Shown: positions 48,811-56,921, counted from the first letter of the stretch. The stretch is 64,000 nucleotides of DNA from Actinoalloteichus caeruleus DSM 43889 (GCF_000429185.2 NZ_AUBJ02000001.1:3100001-3164000); one strand, 5' to 3'. Notes: a model not told the origin generated them from the letters alone. Translations and numbers: made by a program.

Positions 48811-49680
48811 TCAGCCCCGGCGGCGGGCGAAGAACCGGTCGCCGGACCGTTCGAGGCTCAGGTCCTGCCCGAAGGTCGCGCTCAGGTTCTCCTCGGTGAG
48901 GACCTCGTCGAGCAGTCCCTGCGCGACCACCGCGCCGTCCCGCAGCAGCATCGCGTGGGTGAACCCGGGCGGGATCTCCTCCACGTGGTGGGTGACGAGC
49001 ACCATCGCGGGGGCGTCCGGGTCGAGGGCGAGCTGGCTCAGCCGCGCGACCAGGTCCTCCCGGCCGCCCAGGTCGAGGCCGGCCGCCGGCTCGTCGAGCA
49101 GCAACAGCTCCGGGTCGGCCATCAGCGCCCTGGCGATCAGGGTCCGCTTGCGCTCCCCCTCCGAGAGGGTGCCGAACGGGCGGTCGGCGAGGTGCCCGAC
49201 GCCGAGCGCGGCCAACAGCTCCTCCGCCCGACCGGTGTCGAGCTCGTCGTACCGCTCGCGCCACCGCCCGATGACGGCGTAGCTGGCGCTCACGACCACG
49301 TCCCGGACGATCTCCTCGCCGGGAACCCGCTGCGCGGTCGCCGCCGAGCACACGCCGATCCTCGGTCGCAGCTCGAAGACGTCCACTCCGCCCAGCCGCT
49401 CCTCCAACAGGTGGACCGTGCCGCTGGACGGGTGCATCTCCGCCCCGGCCAGCCTGATCAGCGTGGTCTTGCCCGCGCCGTTCGGCCCGAGGACCACCCA
49501 CCGCTCGTCGAGTTCGACGCTCCAGTCCACCCCGGACAGCAGGTCGTTGCGGTTGCGCCGCACCCCGACCCCGTCCATCCGGATCACGAGGTCGGTCACG
49601 TCCACCGCCTCGGCGTCGCTGTCCTCGCCGCGCTGCCGCGGCCCTACGTTCGTCGCGCCCTGCAAGCCCCGGTCGGTCAC
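48811..49680 (-). CDS. ABC transporter ATP-binding protein (Rv3041c-like)
   Basis: A 289-residue ABC ATPase. Walker A GPNGAGKTTLI, Q-loop region RIGVCSAATAQRV, signature LSEGERKRTLIARAL, Walker B LLLLDEPAAGLD and His switch VLVTHHVEEI. No permease gene adjoins, as in mycobacteria, where this ATPase also stands alone; the partner and cargo are unknown. GTG 49680 is chosen because CACAAT lies 6 nt before it. The first 30 residues are poorly conserved, so a start further in is possible. Confidence 0.88.
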   Translation of the reverse strand: MTDRGLQGATNVGPRQRGEDSDAEAVDVTDLVIRMDGVGVRRNRNDLLSGVDWSVELDERWVVLGPNGAGKTTLIRLAGAEMHPSSGTVHLLEERLGGVDVFELRPRIGVCSAATAQRVPGEEIVRDVVVSASYAVIGRWRERYDELDTGRAEELLAALGVGHLADRPFGTLSEGERKRTLIARALMADPELLLLDEPAAGLDLGGREDLVARLSQLALDPDAPAMVLVTHHVEEIPPGFTHAMLLRDGAVVAQGLLDEVLTEENLSATFGQDLSLERSGDRFFARRRG

Positions 49681-49686
49681 CCACCC

Positions 49687-49692
49687 ATTGTG
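49687..49692 (-). promoter_or_regulatory. -10 element for a leaderless ABC ATPase start
   Basis: CACAAT on the minus strand, 6 nt before GTG 49680. Confidence 0.4.
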
Positions 49693-50207
49693 ACGGCCGG
49701 GGCCAGCGCACTTCCCGATCGGGTGCCCCACTGCTCCAGGTAGCCGCCCCGACACGCCGCCGCACCGGCGCGGCCCCCGGTGCCCCCGCCGGGCCAGGCG
49801 CGCGGGCCCGACGGCACCGGACCGCTCCACCCCCGCGCCAGGAGCCGGCGACGGCCAGCGACGGGGACGCCGCACCAGCACGCCTCCCCCGCCCTCCCCA
49901 CGAAGAGCGGCCACCCGCCACGGGGTGGCACCCGGAGTCGCGGTCACGGAACGGAGCCGGGCGACCGCGCCGCGAGAAATGGGAACAACGCGGAACGGGT
50001 GTCGGACGAACCACGTCCCACCCGAGAACGACCGCCGCGAAACACGACCCCGGAAAAAAACGGCCACCGCACCGGACACGTCGTCGACTCGACGCACGGA
50101 GCGCTGGATTCCGGCACACGAACAGGATCACCGGACCAGCAGGTCACGGGCCAGGAACAGGCACGACCTGCCCACCAGGTCACCACGAACGACGGAAAGG
50201 ACGCCGT
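49693..50207. other. Intergenic region ahead of the type VII substrate locus
   Basis: No gene recognised. The right half (about 49960-50200) is A-rich for this genome (for example GGAAAAAAACGG near 50050) and probably contains the promoter and untranslated leader of the rightward operon. Confidence 0.4.
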
Positions 50208-50789
50208 GTGGAAAACCACGGGAACAACATCGCGAACCTGGAGGCGCGCAATTCCGCGATGCGTCAGACGATGGATTCCCTCCTGAGCACTTTCCGCCAA
50301 AAACAGGAGGAGATCAGGGAGGTCCAGGAACAGGCCGCCCAGGCGAACGCGGAGGTCACCTCGCGGGACGGGCTGGTGACGGTGCGGGTCGGCTCGACCG
50401 GGACCGTGGAACAGATCGTCCTGGCCCCGACCGCCTTCAGCAGGAGCACACCCGAGAAGCTCTCCCGCACGCTGACCGAGGTGATCCAGCAGGCCGGCGA
50501 CCAGGTGCGGCAGCAGGTGAGCGACCTGTTCGCGCCGCTGCACCGGGGTGTCCCCGACCTGCCGGACCTGGTGGAGGGGGCCCCGTCCCTGCGGACCCCC
50601 GGGACGCTGCCCGAACCACCGCCGGAGCGCGCCGAGCGGGCCGAGGGCGGCCCCGCGCCCAGCCCCTCGACCAGCCGAGGAGGAGTTCCACCGAACGTCG
50701 GCGGCGCGCCCCTCACCTCGCGCGGCAGGCCCGAGGACGATGACGAGGACGACACCGGCGGCTCCGTCATGCGGGGAGGCCGCTGGTGA
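50208..50789 (+). CDS. YbaB/EbfC-like protein of a type VII substrate locus
   Basis: A 193-residue protein. An N-terminal coiled coil (MDSLLSTFRQKQEEIREV, QEQAAQANAEVTSRDG) leads into a YbaB/EbfC-like core (LVTVRVGSTGTVEQIVL, SRTLTEVIQQAGDQVRQQV), then an acidic, Pro-rich tail. YbaB-like proteins before WXG100 genes are common in Pseudonocardiales and may be chaperone-like or secreted themselves. GTG start with GGAAAGGA about 7 nt upstream. Its stop overlaps the WXG100 start by 4 nt. Confidence 0.83.
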   Translation: MENHGNNIANLEARNSAMRQTMDSLLSTFRQKQEEIREVQEQAAQANAEVTSRDGLVTVRVGSTGTVEQIVLAPTAFSRSTPEKLSRTLTEVIQQAGDQVRQQVSDLFAPLHRGVPDLPDLVEGAPSLRTPGTLPEPPPERAERAEGGPAPSPSTSRGGVPPNVGGAPLTSRGRPEDDDEDDTGGSVMRGGRW

Positions 50790-51100
50790 GCGGCGGGTAC
50801 GAGGTCCGGACCGCCGAGATCCGGACGGAGAACACGAAGTTCGAAAGCACGGCAGCGCAGCTGGAGGACGTCCTCACCACCCTGCGAGCCGCGATCGACG
50901 CCGAGGGCGACTGCTGGGGCGCCGACGAGTCCGGCCAGGCCTTCGCCCAGGAGTACGCCCCGACCGCCCCGGCCGTCGTCGAGTACTTCGGGACGCTCGT
51001 CGAGGGGATCCGGGAGATGCGGACGCAGATCGACGCGTCCGCCGACACCTGGGACCAGATGGACGAGGAATCAGCCGACCACTTCGACCGGATGGCCTAG
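50786..51100 (+). CDS. WXG100-family type VII secretion substrate
   Basis: A 104-residue helical hairpin protein. The turn motif is DCWGADESG (Trp-Gly near residue 44), flanked by two amphipathic helices; the C-terminal YxxxD/E-like export signal is not perfect (FDRMA end). Such proteins are secreted by ESX systems, usually as dimers with a partner. The GTG start overlaps the upstream stop (GTGA). It ends 9 nt before the large substrate gene. No ESX core gene (EccC and others) is in the window. Confidence 0.86.
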   Translation: MSGGYEVRTAEIRTENTKFESTAAQLEDVLTTLRAAIDAEGDCWGADESGQAFAQEYAPTAPAVVEYFGTLVEGIREMRTQIDASADTWDQMDEESADHFDRMA

Positions 51101-51109
51101 GAGTTCGAC

Positions 51110-53038
51110 ATGTCCAAGTGGGACAACCTGATCCCCGAGGAGTGCCGGTGGCTGCTGCCGATCGTGGTCGGCTCCAACTGGCCGGAGGGTGACGAGGAGG
51201 CGCTGCGCCGGCTGTCGCAGGCGTGGATGACGGCAGCCGACGGTGTCGCGGAGGTGGCCGCGAGCGGGGACGCCGCCGCGACCGCCGTGCTCGCGCAGAT
51301 GGAGGGCGAGACCGCCGAGGCGATCCGCGCGGCCTGGACGGAGTACACCGGTGGCGGCGAGGAGCGGCTGCCGACGCTGGAGGAGATCTGCCGGGCACTG
51401 GCGGAGAAGTGCGACGCGGGCGCGCTCAACGTCGAGTACACCAAGATGATGATCATCGCCCAGCTGGTCATCCTCGCGATCGAGATCGCGATCATGATCG
51501 CTGCGGCGGCCGGGACCTTCGGCGGCAGCACCGCCGGTATCCCCCTCGCGCAGATGGCGACCCGCGAGATCGTCAAACAGCTGTTCATCCTGCTGGTCAA
51601 GGAGCTGACGAAGGCATACCTGAAGAAGGTGCTGCCCGACGTCGTCATCCAGTCGATCCAGATGGCCGAGGGCAACCGGCAGGAGTGGGACTGGGGGCGG
51701 ACCGGGACCGCGGCCGCCGAGGCGACGGCCGACGGGGTCGTGAACGCCGTCAGCGGTGGCGCCGGGCAGCTCACCGGCGGCGGGGGCGGCGCCACGGACG
51801 GGGTGGCCAACCAGCTCCTGGACGCGGCGGGCAAGCCGATCACCGAGGGCATCAAGGCCGGTGCGAAGACCGCGCTCGGCGACGCCCTCCAGGGCAACTT
51901 CGACGCGGACCGGATCACCGAGTCGGCGGCGGGGGGCGTCGTCAGCGGCGCGGTCAGCTCGGCCAGCGGGTCCCTCTTCCCGAAGGGCGACACCCCCGCG
52001 CCCGGCGGCTTCGACGCGATGGCCGAGGGAATGGCCCGGGGCGCGGCCGAGAAGGTCGCCTCCAACGCGCTGAACGAGGTCCGCCAGGGCAACAACCCGT
52101 TCAGCATGGACTCCCTCAGCGGTGCCGGGGGATCGGCGGTGAGCGGTGGCACGTCGGCGGCGAACAGCTGGCACCAGACGGCCAACGAAGCGCGGTCCAC
52201 CCCGGTGCCGGCGGTCACCAACCTCACCCCGGACGCCGGGTCCAACGAGACGCACACGTTCCAGCGCGGCGGTGAGGCGCCCTCCCAGGTCCCGCACGTG
52301 CAGAACCTGACCCCGAACGCGGGGGCCAACGAGACGCACACCTTCCACCGGTACGAACCGTCCGCGCCGTCGGTCAGCCCGCAGGGCGCCTCCGACGCCC
52401 CATCGGTCAGCCCGCAGGGAGCGGGCTCCGGTGCCCCTGGGGTCAGCCCGCAGGGCGCGGGAGCGGCTGGGCCTGGCGTCGGGGCACCGGCCGCCGCACC
52501 AGCGTCGACCGGCCCGGCGGGGGGCGCGGCCGGCGGGATGGGCTCGTCGTTCGGGTCCGCCCCTCCCGGGCAGGGGCCTGCCCGGCGGATCCCCCAGCCC
52601 GGGAGCGGCGTGCCCGCCGGCCCACCGGTGCGCGCGCCTCGCCCGAGCGGGCCTCCCGGAACGATCCCCGGCGCGCCTCCCGGTTGGCGCGGCGCGGAGC
52701 CGGCGGCACCCGCCGCGCCCCCGGGCCAGGCCGGCGGGCCGCCACCGGGTTCGTGGTCACCGGCTCCCGCGCCACCGCCGGCCGGGTGGGCGGCCCCCGC
52801 CCCGCACACCTCGCCGCCGGCCGCTCATCCCTCCACTGCTCCGGGTCCCGTTCCCGGCGCCACCCCGGCGGCCGGATTCGAGCCGGGCGGGTTCGGGCCG
52901 GGTGGGTTCGGGCCGACCGGCGTGGGGCCGGGCGAGTTCGGACCTGGTGGTCCGGAGGACGTCGGGCCCGCGGGTGCCCCGCTCGACTTCGGCCCTCTCG
53001 GCTCAGAGCCCGACTCCGGGCACGGCACCCGGCGGTAG
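51110..53038 (+). CDS. Large WXG100-like type VII substrate with repeat and Pro-rich tail
   Basis: A 642-residue protein. Residues 1-110 match the WXG100-like domain of large toxin-type substrates (WDNLIPEECRWLLPIVVGSNWPEGDE, AWMTAADGVAEVAA). Residues 115-150 are a hydrophobic stretch (MMIIAQLVILAIEIAIMIAAAA) that could insert in membranes. A Gly/Ala-rich region follows to about 360, then tandem repeats (52214-52350 and 52366-52466) and a Pro/Gly/Ala-rich tail with GFGPGGFGP units. No enzymatic toxin domain is recognised and no immunity gene follows, so it may be structural or surface-exposed rather than a toxin. Operon with the YbaB-like and WXG100 genes. Confidence 0.82.
   Translation: MSKWDNLIPEECRWLLPIVVGSNWPEGDEEALRRLSQAWMTAADGVAEVAASGDAAATAVLAQMEGETAEAIRAAWTEYTGGGEERLPTLEEICRALAEKCDAGALNVEYTKMMIIAQLVILAIEIAIMIAAAAGTFGGSTAGIPLAQMATREIVKQLFILLVKELTKAYLKKVLPDVVIQSIQMAEGNRQEWDWGRTGTAAAEATADGVVNAVSGGAGQLTGGGGGATDGVANQLLDAAGKPITEGIKAGAKTALGDALQGNFDADRITESAAGGVVSGAVSSASGSLFPKGDTPAPGGFDAMAEGMARGAAEKVASNALNEVRQGNNPFSMDSLSGAGGSAVSGGTSAANSWHQTANEARSTPVPAVTNLTPDAGSNETHTFQRGGEAPSQVPHVQNLTPNAGANETHTFHRYEPSAPSVSPQGASDAPSVSPQGAGSGAPGVSPQGAGAAGPGVGAPAAAPASTGPAGGAAGGMGSSFGSAPPGQGPARRIPQPGSGVPAGPPVRAPRPSGPPGTIPGAPPGWRGAEPAAPAAPPGQAGGPPPGSWSPAPAPPPAGWAAPAPHTSPPAAHPSTAPGPVPGATPAAGFEPGGFGPGGFGPTGVGPGEFGPGGPEDVGPAGAPLDFGPLGSEPDSGHGTRR
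52214..52350 (+). repeat. Two-copy 53-bp repeat in the large WXG100-like gene
   Basis: Units at 52214-52266 and 52298-52350, starting 84 bases apart (28 codons). They encode V(T/Q)NLTP(D/N)AG(S/A)NETHTF(Q/H)R. Confidence 0.85.
52366..52466 (+). repeat. SVSPQGA tandem repeat in the large WXG100-like gene
   Basis: Three copies of a segment encoding (S/G)VSPQGA, spaced by short Ala/Gly/Ser linkers. Confidence 0.8.
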
Positions 53039-53042
53039 TCCA

Positions 53043-53072
53043 CGTGGGGCGGAGGTCCTCCTCCGCCCCACG
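53043..53072 (+). terminator. Terminator of the type VII substrate operon
   Basis: A perfect 13-bp stem (CGTGGGGCGGAGG and CCTCCGCCCCACG) with loop TCCT, 5 nt after the stop. Confidence 0.85.
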
Positions 53073-53177
53073 CACCCGTGTGCCGCTCCGGCGTTGTCCG
53101 CCGGTGCCGGGCACGCTGGCGACATGTGGGGGTTGGGGTGCCCTCTCCGTGCGACCGCGCCGCACGCCGTGTTCCTA

Positions 53178-53248
53178 CGGATGGGACGAGAACCCCTCGG
53201 GGCACCAGCACAGCCCCCCGGCCCGGAGTCGGGGGGCTGCTGGGACTG
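53178..53248 (-). repeat. DUF397 downstream module, copy A
   Basis: Contains CGGATGG, GAACCCCTCGG and a terminator-like hairpin AGCCCCCC/GGGGGGCT around GGAGTC, directly after the DUF397 stop. Near-identical elements follow the copies ending at 54297 (partly decayed) and 54724, showing tandem duplication. Confidence 0.75.
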
Positions 53249-53431
53249 TCAGCGCAGACGATCGGCCTTGACGGCGTCGACCAACGCGGCGAAGGCAGTC
53301 CGGGGGAGGAGGAGTGTTCCGCCGTCCCGGTTCTTGGTGTCCCGGATGCCGACGACCACGCTCGCTGCCGTACCGATCTCGACGCAGTTGGCCTGCACGC
53401 CGCTGCGCGTGCTCGTCCGCCACATGAACAC
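53249..53431 (-). CDS. DUF397 protein, copy A
   Basis: A 60-residue DUF397 protein: FMWRTSTRSGVQANCVEIG, VVVGIRDTKNRDGGTLLL, FAALVDAVKADRLR. It shares the GIRDTKNR.GGTL and ALVDAVKADRLR blocks with the copies at 54297 and 54724. GTG start with GGAGGAG upstream. DUF397 partners of WhiJ-type regulators are thought to modulate them in Streptomyces development; here the presumed regulator (54903) looks degenerate. Confidence 0.85.
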   Translation of the reverse strand: MFMWRTSTRSGVQANCVEIGTAASVVVGIRDTKNRDGGTLLLPRTAFAALVDAVKADRLR

Positions 53432-53599
53432 GGTTACTCCTCCGCGTCCCTGGCACCAAGGGGACCGGAGGCCTCGTACAACCCGCTGGTTGGGGACTGC
53501 CTCCGCGCAACGACTGGTCGGCCTGCGGCGTGTCGGGGTCGCGGTGCGGATGAGGGATCGCGGCGTGGTGAGCCTGACAGCAACGTTCTCCTGAACCGG

Positions 53600-54073
53600 T
53601 CAGATCGAGAGCTGGTAGACGGCACGGTCCTTGCCGGGGCCCTTGAAGTTGGCGATGACGGGGACCCCGTTGACGATGCGATCGCCGCCGGCGTTGGAGA
53701 AGCCCATCGATTCCCACGTGGCCTGTGCGGCCGTGTTCTCGGGTTCGGAGGTGAGGTAGATCCGTGTGCAGTTCCAGGCGGTTGCCTGGTCGCGGACGTG
53801 GCCGATCAGGGACTGGGCGATGCCGGCTCGGCGGTGGCCGGGATGGGTCATGACGTCCTGGATGTAGACCTCGCTCGGGGCGTCCTGGCTGCGAAAAGCG
53901 ATGACCGCTCCGACGAGTTCATCGTTGATGAGGGCGGTGGGGCATGTGGAGGAGAACAGGGTGGCGTAGAGCCAGTAGTCGGAGGCAGTGCGCGCCCTGA
54001 CGTAGGGCGCCCCGCGGTCCATGAGCGCGAGGATCTGTGGGATGAGGTCTACGCGCAGCGGCGTGATCTTCAT
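53600..54073 (-). CDS. GNAT-family N-acetyltransferase inserted in the DUF397 array
   Basis: A 157-residue GNAT protein: motif A VYIQDVMTHPGHRRAGIAQSLI (RxxGxA), then CTRIYLTSEPENTAAQATWESMGF. Substrate unknown. ATG 54073 has AGGAG upstream. Just upstream of its start (54095-54140) is a remnant matching the 5' end of DUF397 copy A, so the gene appears to have replaced the body of a fourth DUF397 copy. Base composition is lower in GC than the chromosomal average here. Confidence 0.87.
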   Translation of the reverse strand: MKITPLRVDLIPQILALMDRGAPYVRARTASDYWLYATLFSSTCPTALINDELVGAVIAFRSQDAPSEVYIQDVMTHPGHRRAGIAQSLIGHVRDQATAWNCTRIYLTSEPENTAAQATWESMGFSNAGGDRIVNGVPVIANFKGPGKDRAVYQLSI

Positions 54074-54094
54074 GGTGCTCCTGGTGTCGTATCG

Positions 54095-54150
54095 CTTCCG
54101 CCACGTGAACACCGTTGTTCCTCTGCGTGCCTGGCACGGCACTTCTCGAC
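54095..54150 (-). repeat. Remnant of a DUF397 5' end
   Basis: Minus strand GTGCCAGGCACGCAGAGGAA, then CAACGGTGTTCACGTGGCGGA, aligns with the region around the copy A start (GTGCCAGGGACGCGGAGGAG, then TAACCGTGTTCATGTGGCGGA). The similarity stops where the acetyltransferase 5' region begins. Confidence 0.75.
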
Positions 54151-54249
54151 GACCTCAACCGAGGCCGACGGATCAAGAGTCGCAGTCACGGCACTACCGC
54201 CGCGACCCCACAAGCCGACCCGATGCAGGGGACGTTCTCACGGATGGGT

Positions 54250-54296
54250 GGCCGGGGAGACAGAGCTGCGCGCGGAGTCGGGGGCTGCTGGGACTG
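54250..54296 (-). repeat. DUF397 downstream module, copy B (decayed hairpin)
   Basis: Retains CGGAGTCGGGGGCTGCTGG, then GACTGTCAGCG, as in copy A, but the left arm of the hairpin has diverged. Confidence 0.65.
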
Positions 54297-54491
54297 TCAG
54301 CGAAGGCGATCAGCCTTGACGGCATCGACCAACGCCGCGAAGACCGGCCGGTCGACGACGAGGGTGCCACCCGCGCGGTTCTTCGTGTCGCGGATGCCAA
54401 CGACGCCAGGCGCGCTGCCGATCTCAACGCAATTGGAGTTTGCGTCGCTGCGGCGTGACTTCCGCCAGCCTGCCAGTGTGGTCGTGGTCAT
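54297..54491 (-). CDS. DUF397 protein, copy B
   Basis: A 64-residue DUF397 protein: LAGWRKSRRSDANSNCVEIGS, GVVGIRDTKNRAGGTLVVD, FAALVDAVKADRLR. ATG 54491 has AGAGGAG 6 nt upstream. Closely related to copies A and C; it carries the usual WRKSRRS start of the family best. Confidence 0.87.
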   Translation of the reverse strand: MTTTTLAGWRKSRRSDANSNCVEIGSAPGVVGIRDTKNRAGGTLVVDRPVFAALVDAVKADRLR

Positions 54492-54655
54492 GATGCTCCT
54501 CTGTGAGTGTTCGCATGACTTGTGATCAGATCCCGCGACGAGTTGGGGGGTCCAGCGCGCCGACAGAATCCGCTCGCATAGATGCTCGAAACTCGCAGTC
54601 ACAACACTAGCCGTCGCGACCTCGTAAGCCGATCGTGCTGCTGCGCCGCATCCTC

Positions 54656-54723
54656 ACGGATGGAGTAGAACCCCTCGGAACACAACACAGCCCCGGCACG
54701 GAGTCGGGGGCTGGTAAGGGCTG
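54656..54723 (-). repeat. DUF397 downstream module, copy C
   Basis: CGGATGG, GAACCCCTCGG, hairpin CAGCCCC/GGGGCTG around GGAGTC, then CTGTCAGCGCAGG; collinear with copies A and B. The sequence on its promoter-proximal side (54588-54650) also matches 54170-54235. Confidence 0.75.
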
Positions 54724-54906
54724 TCAGCGCAGGCGGTCCGCCTTGACGGCGTCGACCAAGGCCGCGAAGGCGGACGGGTCGACAAGGAGGGTTCCGCCGT
54801 CGCGGTTCTTGGTATCCCGGATGCCGACCAGGTCAGGCGTTGACCCCACCTCGACACAGGCTGTCTGCTGGCCGGACCGCGTCGACTTCTGCCAATTGCT
54901 GATCAC
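54724..54906 (-). CDS. DUF397 protein, copy C
   Basis: A 60-residue DUF397 protein: ISNWQKSTRSGQQTACVEVGS, DLVGIRDTKNRDGGTLLVD, FAALVDAVKADRLR. The GTG start overlaps the stop of the DUF5753 gene by 4 nt (GTGA), with AGAGGAG upstream, the classic coupling of WhiJ-type regulators with DUF397 partners. Confidence 0.88.
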   Translation of the reverse strand: MISNWQKSTRSGQQTACVEVGSTPDLVGIRDTKNRDGGTLLVDPSAFAALVDAVKADRLR

Positions 54907-55418
54907 GGCTGCTCCTCTGCTGCGTGTCGGGCTGCGTACTCCCGCACCATCCCCAGTGAGGCGGCGGGGTCGGCGCACGCGGAGATCAGGTTATCCGTCG
55001 CAGCGACGTAGGCCGCCACGTCGCCCTCCGCAAAGACGAAGACCGCAGCACGGTAGTGCTCAAGGTGCACGACGCGGCGGCCGTTGCGCGGGGTGATGAG
55101 GAACCAGCCGCCGTTCTGCGCGATGGTCAGCCCAGCCGTGTAGGGCAGAACGTGCACAGCGGCCCGACCTGCCTCGGCTACCTCCGCTATGTGCGTCAGC
55201 TGCTCAGCCATGATTGCGGGTCCCGCCGGCCGCGCGAGAACGCTTTCGTCGAGGACGAACGTGCAGCGCGCGGTCTCCAACACACGTTGTCGGGCTAGCC
55301 GGATCTGTACCCAGGACTCGGCCTGGGACGGCGGCGTGAGCGTGGCGCGCATCACTGCTTCCGCGTAACCGCGCGTTTGCAACAGTCCGGGGAGATGCGA
55401 TAGGCGACGACCCGCCAC
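54903..55418 (-). pseudogene. DUF5753 (WhiJ-type) regulator lacking its HTH domain
   Basis: About 171 residues match DUF5753: LPGLLQTRGYAEAVMRA, RLARQRVLE, FVLDESVLARP, MAEQLTHIAEVA, VHVLPYTAGLTIAQNGGWFLI and VVHLEHYRAAVFVFAEGDVAAY. Intact relatives carry about 100 N-terminal residues with an XRE helix-turn-helix. Upstream sequence stays open but shows no HTH in this frame, and the other two frames gave none either. So the gene is probably frameshifted or truncated at its 5' end. A GTG at 55418 could still start a domain-only protein. Coupled to DUF397 copy C. Confidence 0.7.
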
Positions 55419-55420
55419 GA

Positions 55421-56120
55421 CACCGAGGTGCTCGCCGGGCCGTCCACCACGACCGGCGGGCCGCTCGCCATCCCCAGAACCCGCCTTCGGACCGGAACGG
55501 GTGAGCGCGGTGGGCGTCGTGCCGGCAGTGCGATGCCCGGCGCGGACGCGGAGACCGCACCCCGTCCCCCGCTCGCCGGGTGCGAGTTCCGGCAACGCGG
55601 CCTGGTCTCTCAACGAATACGCGCCACACGCAGTGGTTCCGCGCGCCCGATCCGACGACACGACCGCAGCACTGCCCACCCGTTCGACCAGGACGAGGCG
55701 AGCATGGCGCGACGTCCGGTAGGCAACATCCCCCTTTCCAGCGGATATTCGCCTGTTCAGGGGAAGATTTCCCGCCTGGTGGGCGCCGTGGCGCGACCAC
55801 TGTTCCGAGTCCACGCCCGCTGGAAGACTGCGGGCGTGACCGGCGCCAAGCTGATGTGGCGGGACCGCCCCGTCGACCTGCTCCTGGTCGCGTCCGCGGT
55901 GTGTAGGGGGACGCGCCCCACCGGCTGACGTCCACCGCCCGACTCGTCGCTCGGGCGTCCGGGTTCCTCATCCCACCCGCGCCGGGTGGTCCACCCCGGA
56001 CCGCGCCTCCTCCCGTTCCCGAGGTCAGCACCAGGGTTCGTCGGCTGCCGCGCGGACAGCGCGGCCGGTGTGTCGCGTCTGCCTCGCGCCCCGTCCACGC
56101 CCAGCCCCAGGAGTACCGCC
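55421..56120. other. Stretch with decayed regulator 5' end and no clear gene
   Basis: The left part probably holds the decayed N-terminal coding region of the DUF5753 regulator. A rightward reading at 55704-55928 (74 residues, MARRPVGNIPLSSGY start) has a weak ribosome site and no known relatives. The right part is ordinary high-GC DNA leading to the cysteine dioxygenase gene. Confidence 0.4.
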
Positions 56121-56921
56121 ATGTCCGCTCCGACCACCACGACAGCCGCCGCGCCCTCCCCGACCAATGCGGGGGGCACCAGCACGAACCGGCCGCATCC
56201 GTCCCCCACCGACCCCGCCACCACCCCGGTCATCGACGCCACCAGCCCAGACGCCACCAGCCCGAACGGCACCGGCACGGCCCACCCGGCCGCCACACCA
56301 CCCGCACCCGGCGAGGTCGACGTCCACGAGGCGTTGGACGTCCCGGCGTTCCGGCGACTCCTGCGCCCGGACCGCCTCCGGTGGTCGGCGGGGGAACTCC
56401 GCGACCTCACCCGCTCGACGGCCCTCGACCTGGCCGCCCCACTGCTGCGCCTCGCCAGGTACGTGCCGGCCCAACGCTGGTGGGCGCGGCTCGCGCTGAC
56501 CGAGGGCGTGGAGGTGTGGCTGCTGACCTGGATGCCGGGCCAGGGCACCGAACCCCACGACCACGGCGGGGCGGCGGGCTCCTTCACCGTGCTCGCCGGG
56601 GAGGTGCGGGAGGACTACCGGTACCCGAGGGGGCCGGTACGGGCCGCGACCCGCCGTGTCGGGGACGCCCTCGGCTTCGGGGCCGGGCGCGCGCACCAGG
56701 TGCGCAACACGGGCGCCCGTGACGCGGTCACCGTCCACGCCTACTCACCGCCGCTCGTCCCCACCCGCGAGTACCGGAGCCTGGCCGACATCCCCGACCG
56801 AATCGCGGCCCTCCCCGCGCCGGCACGACGGTCGACGGCCTCGGAGGAGCCGAGCCGCTCCCCCGGCGTCCTCGCGCCCGCGCCCCTCCGCGCCGTCCAT
56901 GCCAGCGTGCTCGGGAAATGA
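56121..56921 (+). CDS. Cysteine dioxygenase-type cupin
   Basis: A 266-residue cytosolic non-heme iron enzyme. After a 65-residue Thr/Pro/Ala-rich tail the cupin has the metal motif EPHDHGGAAGSFTVLAGEV (HxH...E) and the third His in GRAHQVRNTGARDAVTVHAYSPP, matching bacterial CDO. It should oxidise cysteine to cysteine sulfinate. ATG 56121 has AGGAG 7 nt upstream. A rhodanese gene follows immediately, a frequent pairing. Confidence 0.87.
   Translation: MSAPTTTTAAAPSPTNAGGTSTNRPHPSPTDPATTPVIDATSPDATSPNGTGTAHPAATPPAPGEVDVHEALDVPAFRRLLRPDRLRWSAGELRDLTRSTALDLAAPLLRLARYVPAQRWWARLALTEGVEVWLLTWMPGQGTEPHDHGGAAGSFTVLAGEVREDYRYPRGPVRAATRRVGDALGFGAGRAHQVRNTGARDAVTVHAYSPPLVPTREYRSLADIPDRIAALPAPARRSTASEEPSRSPGVLAPAPLRAVHASVLGK

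Noticed and set aside
52684-53038. Pro/Gly-rich tail of the large WXG100-like protein as a CRISPR-like or satellite repeat
   Set aside because: The repeats are imperfect and in frame with the protein; they are coding low-complexity, not an array with spacers.
55704-55928. A 74-residue plus-strand reading with a possible ribosome site
   Set aside because: No relatives known, weak site, and it lies in a region of apparent decay; not enough to call a gene.
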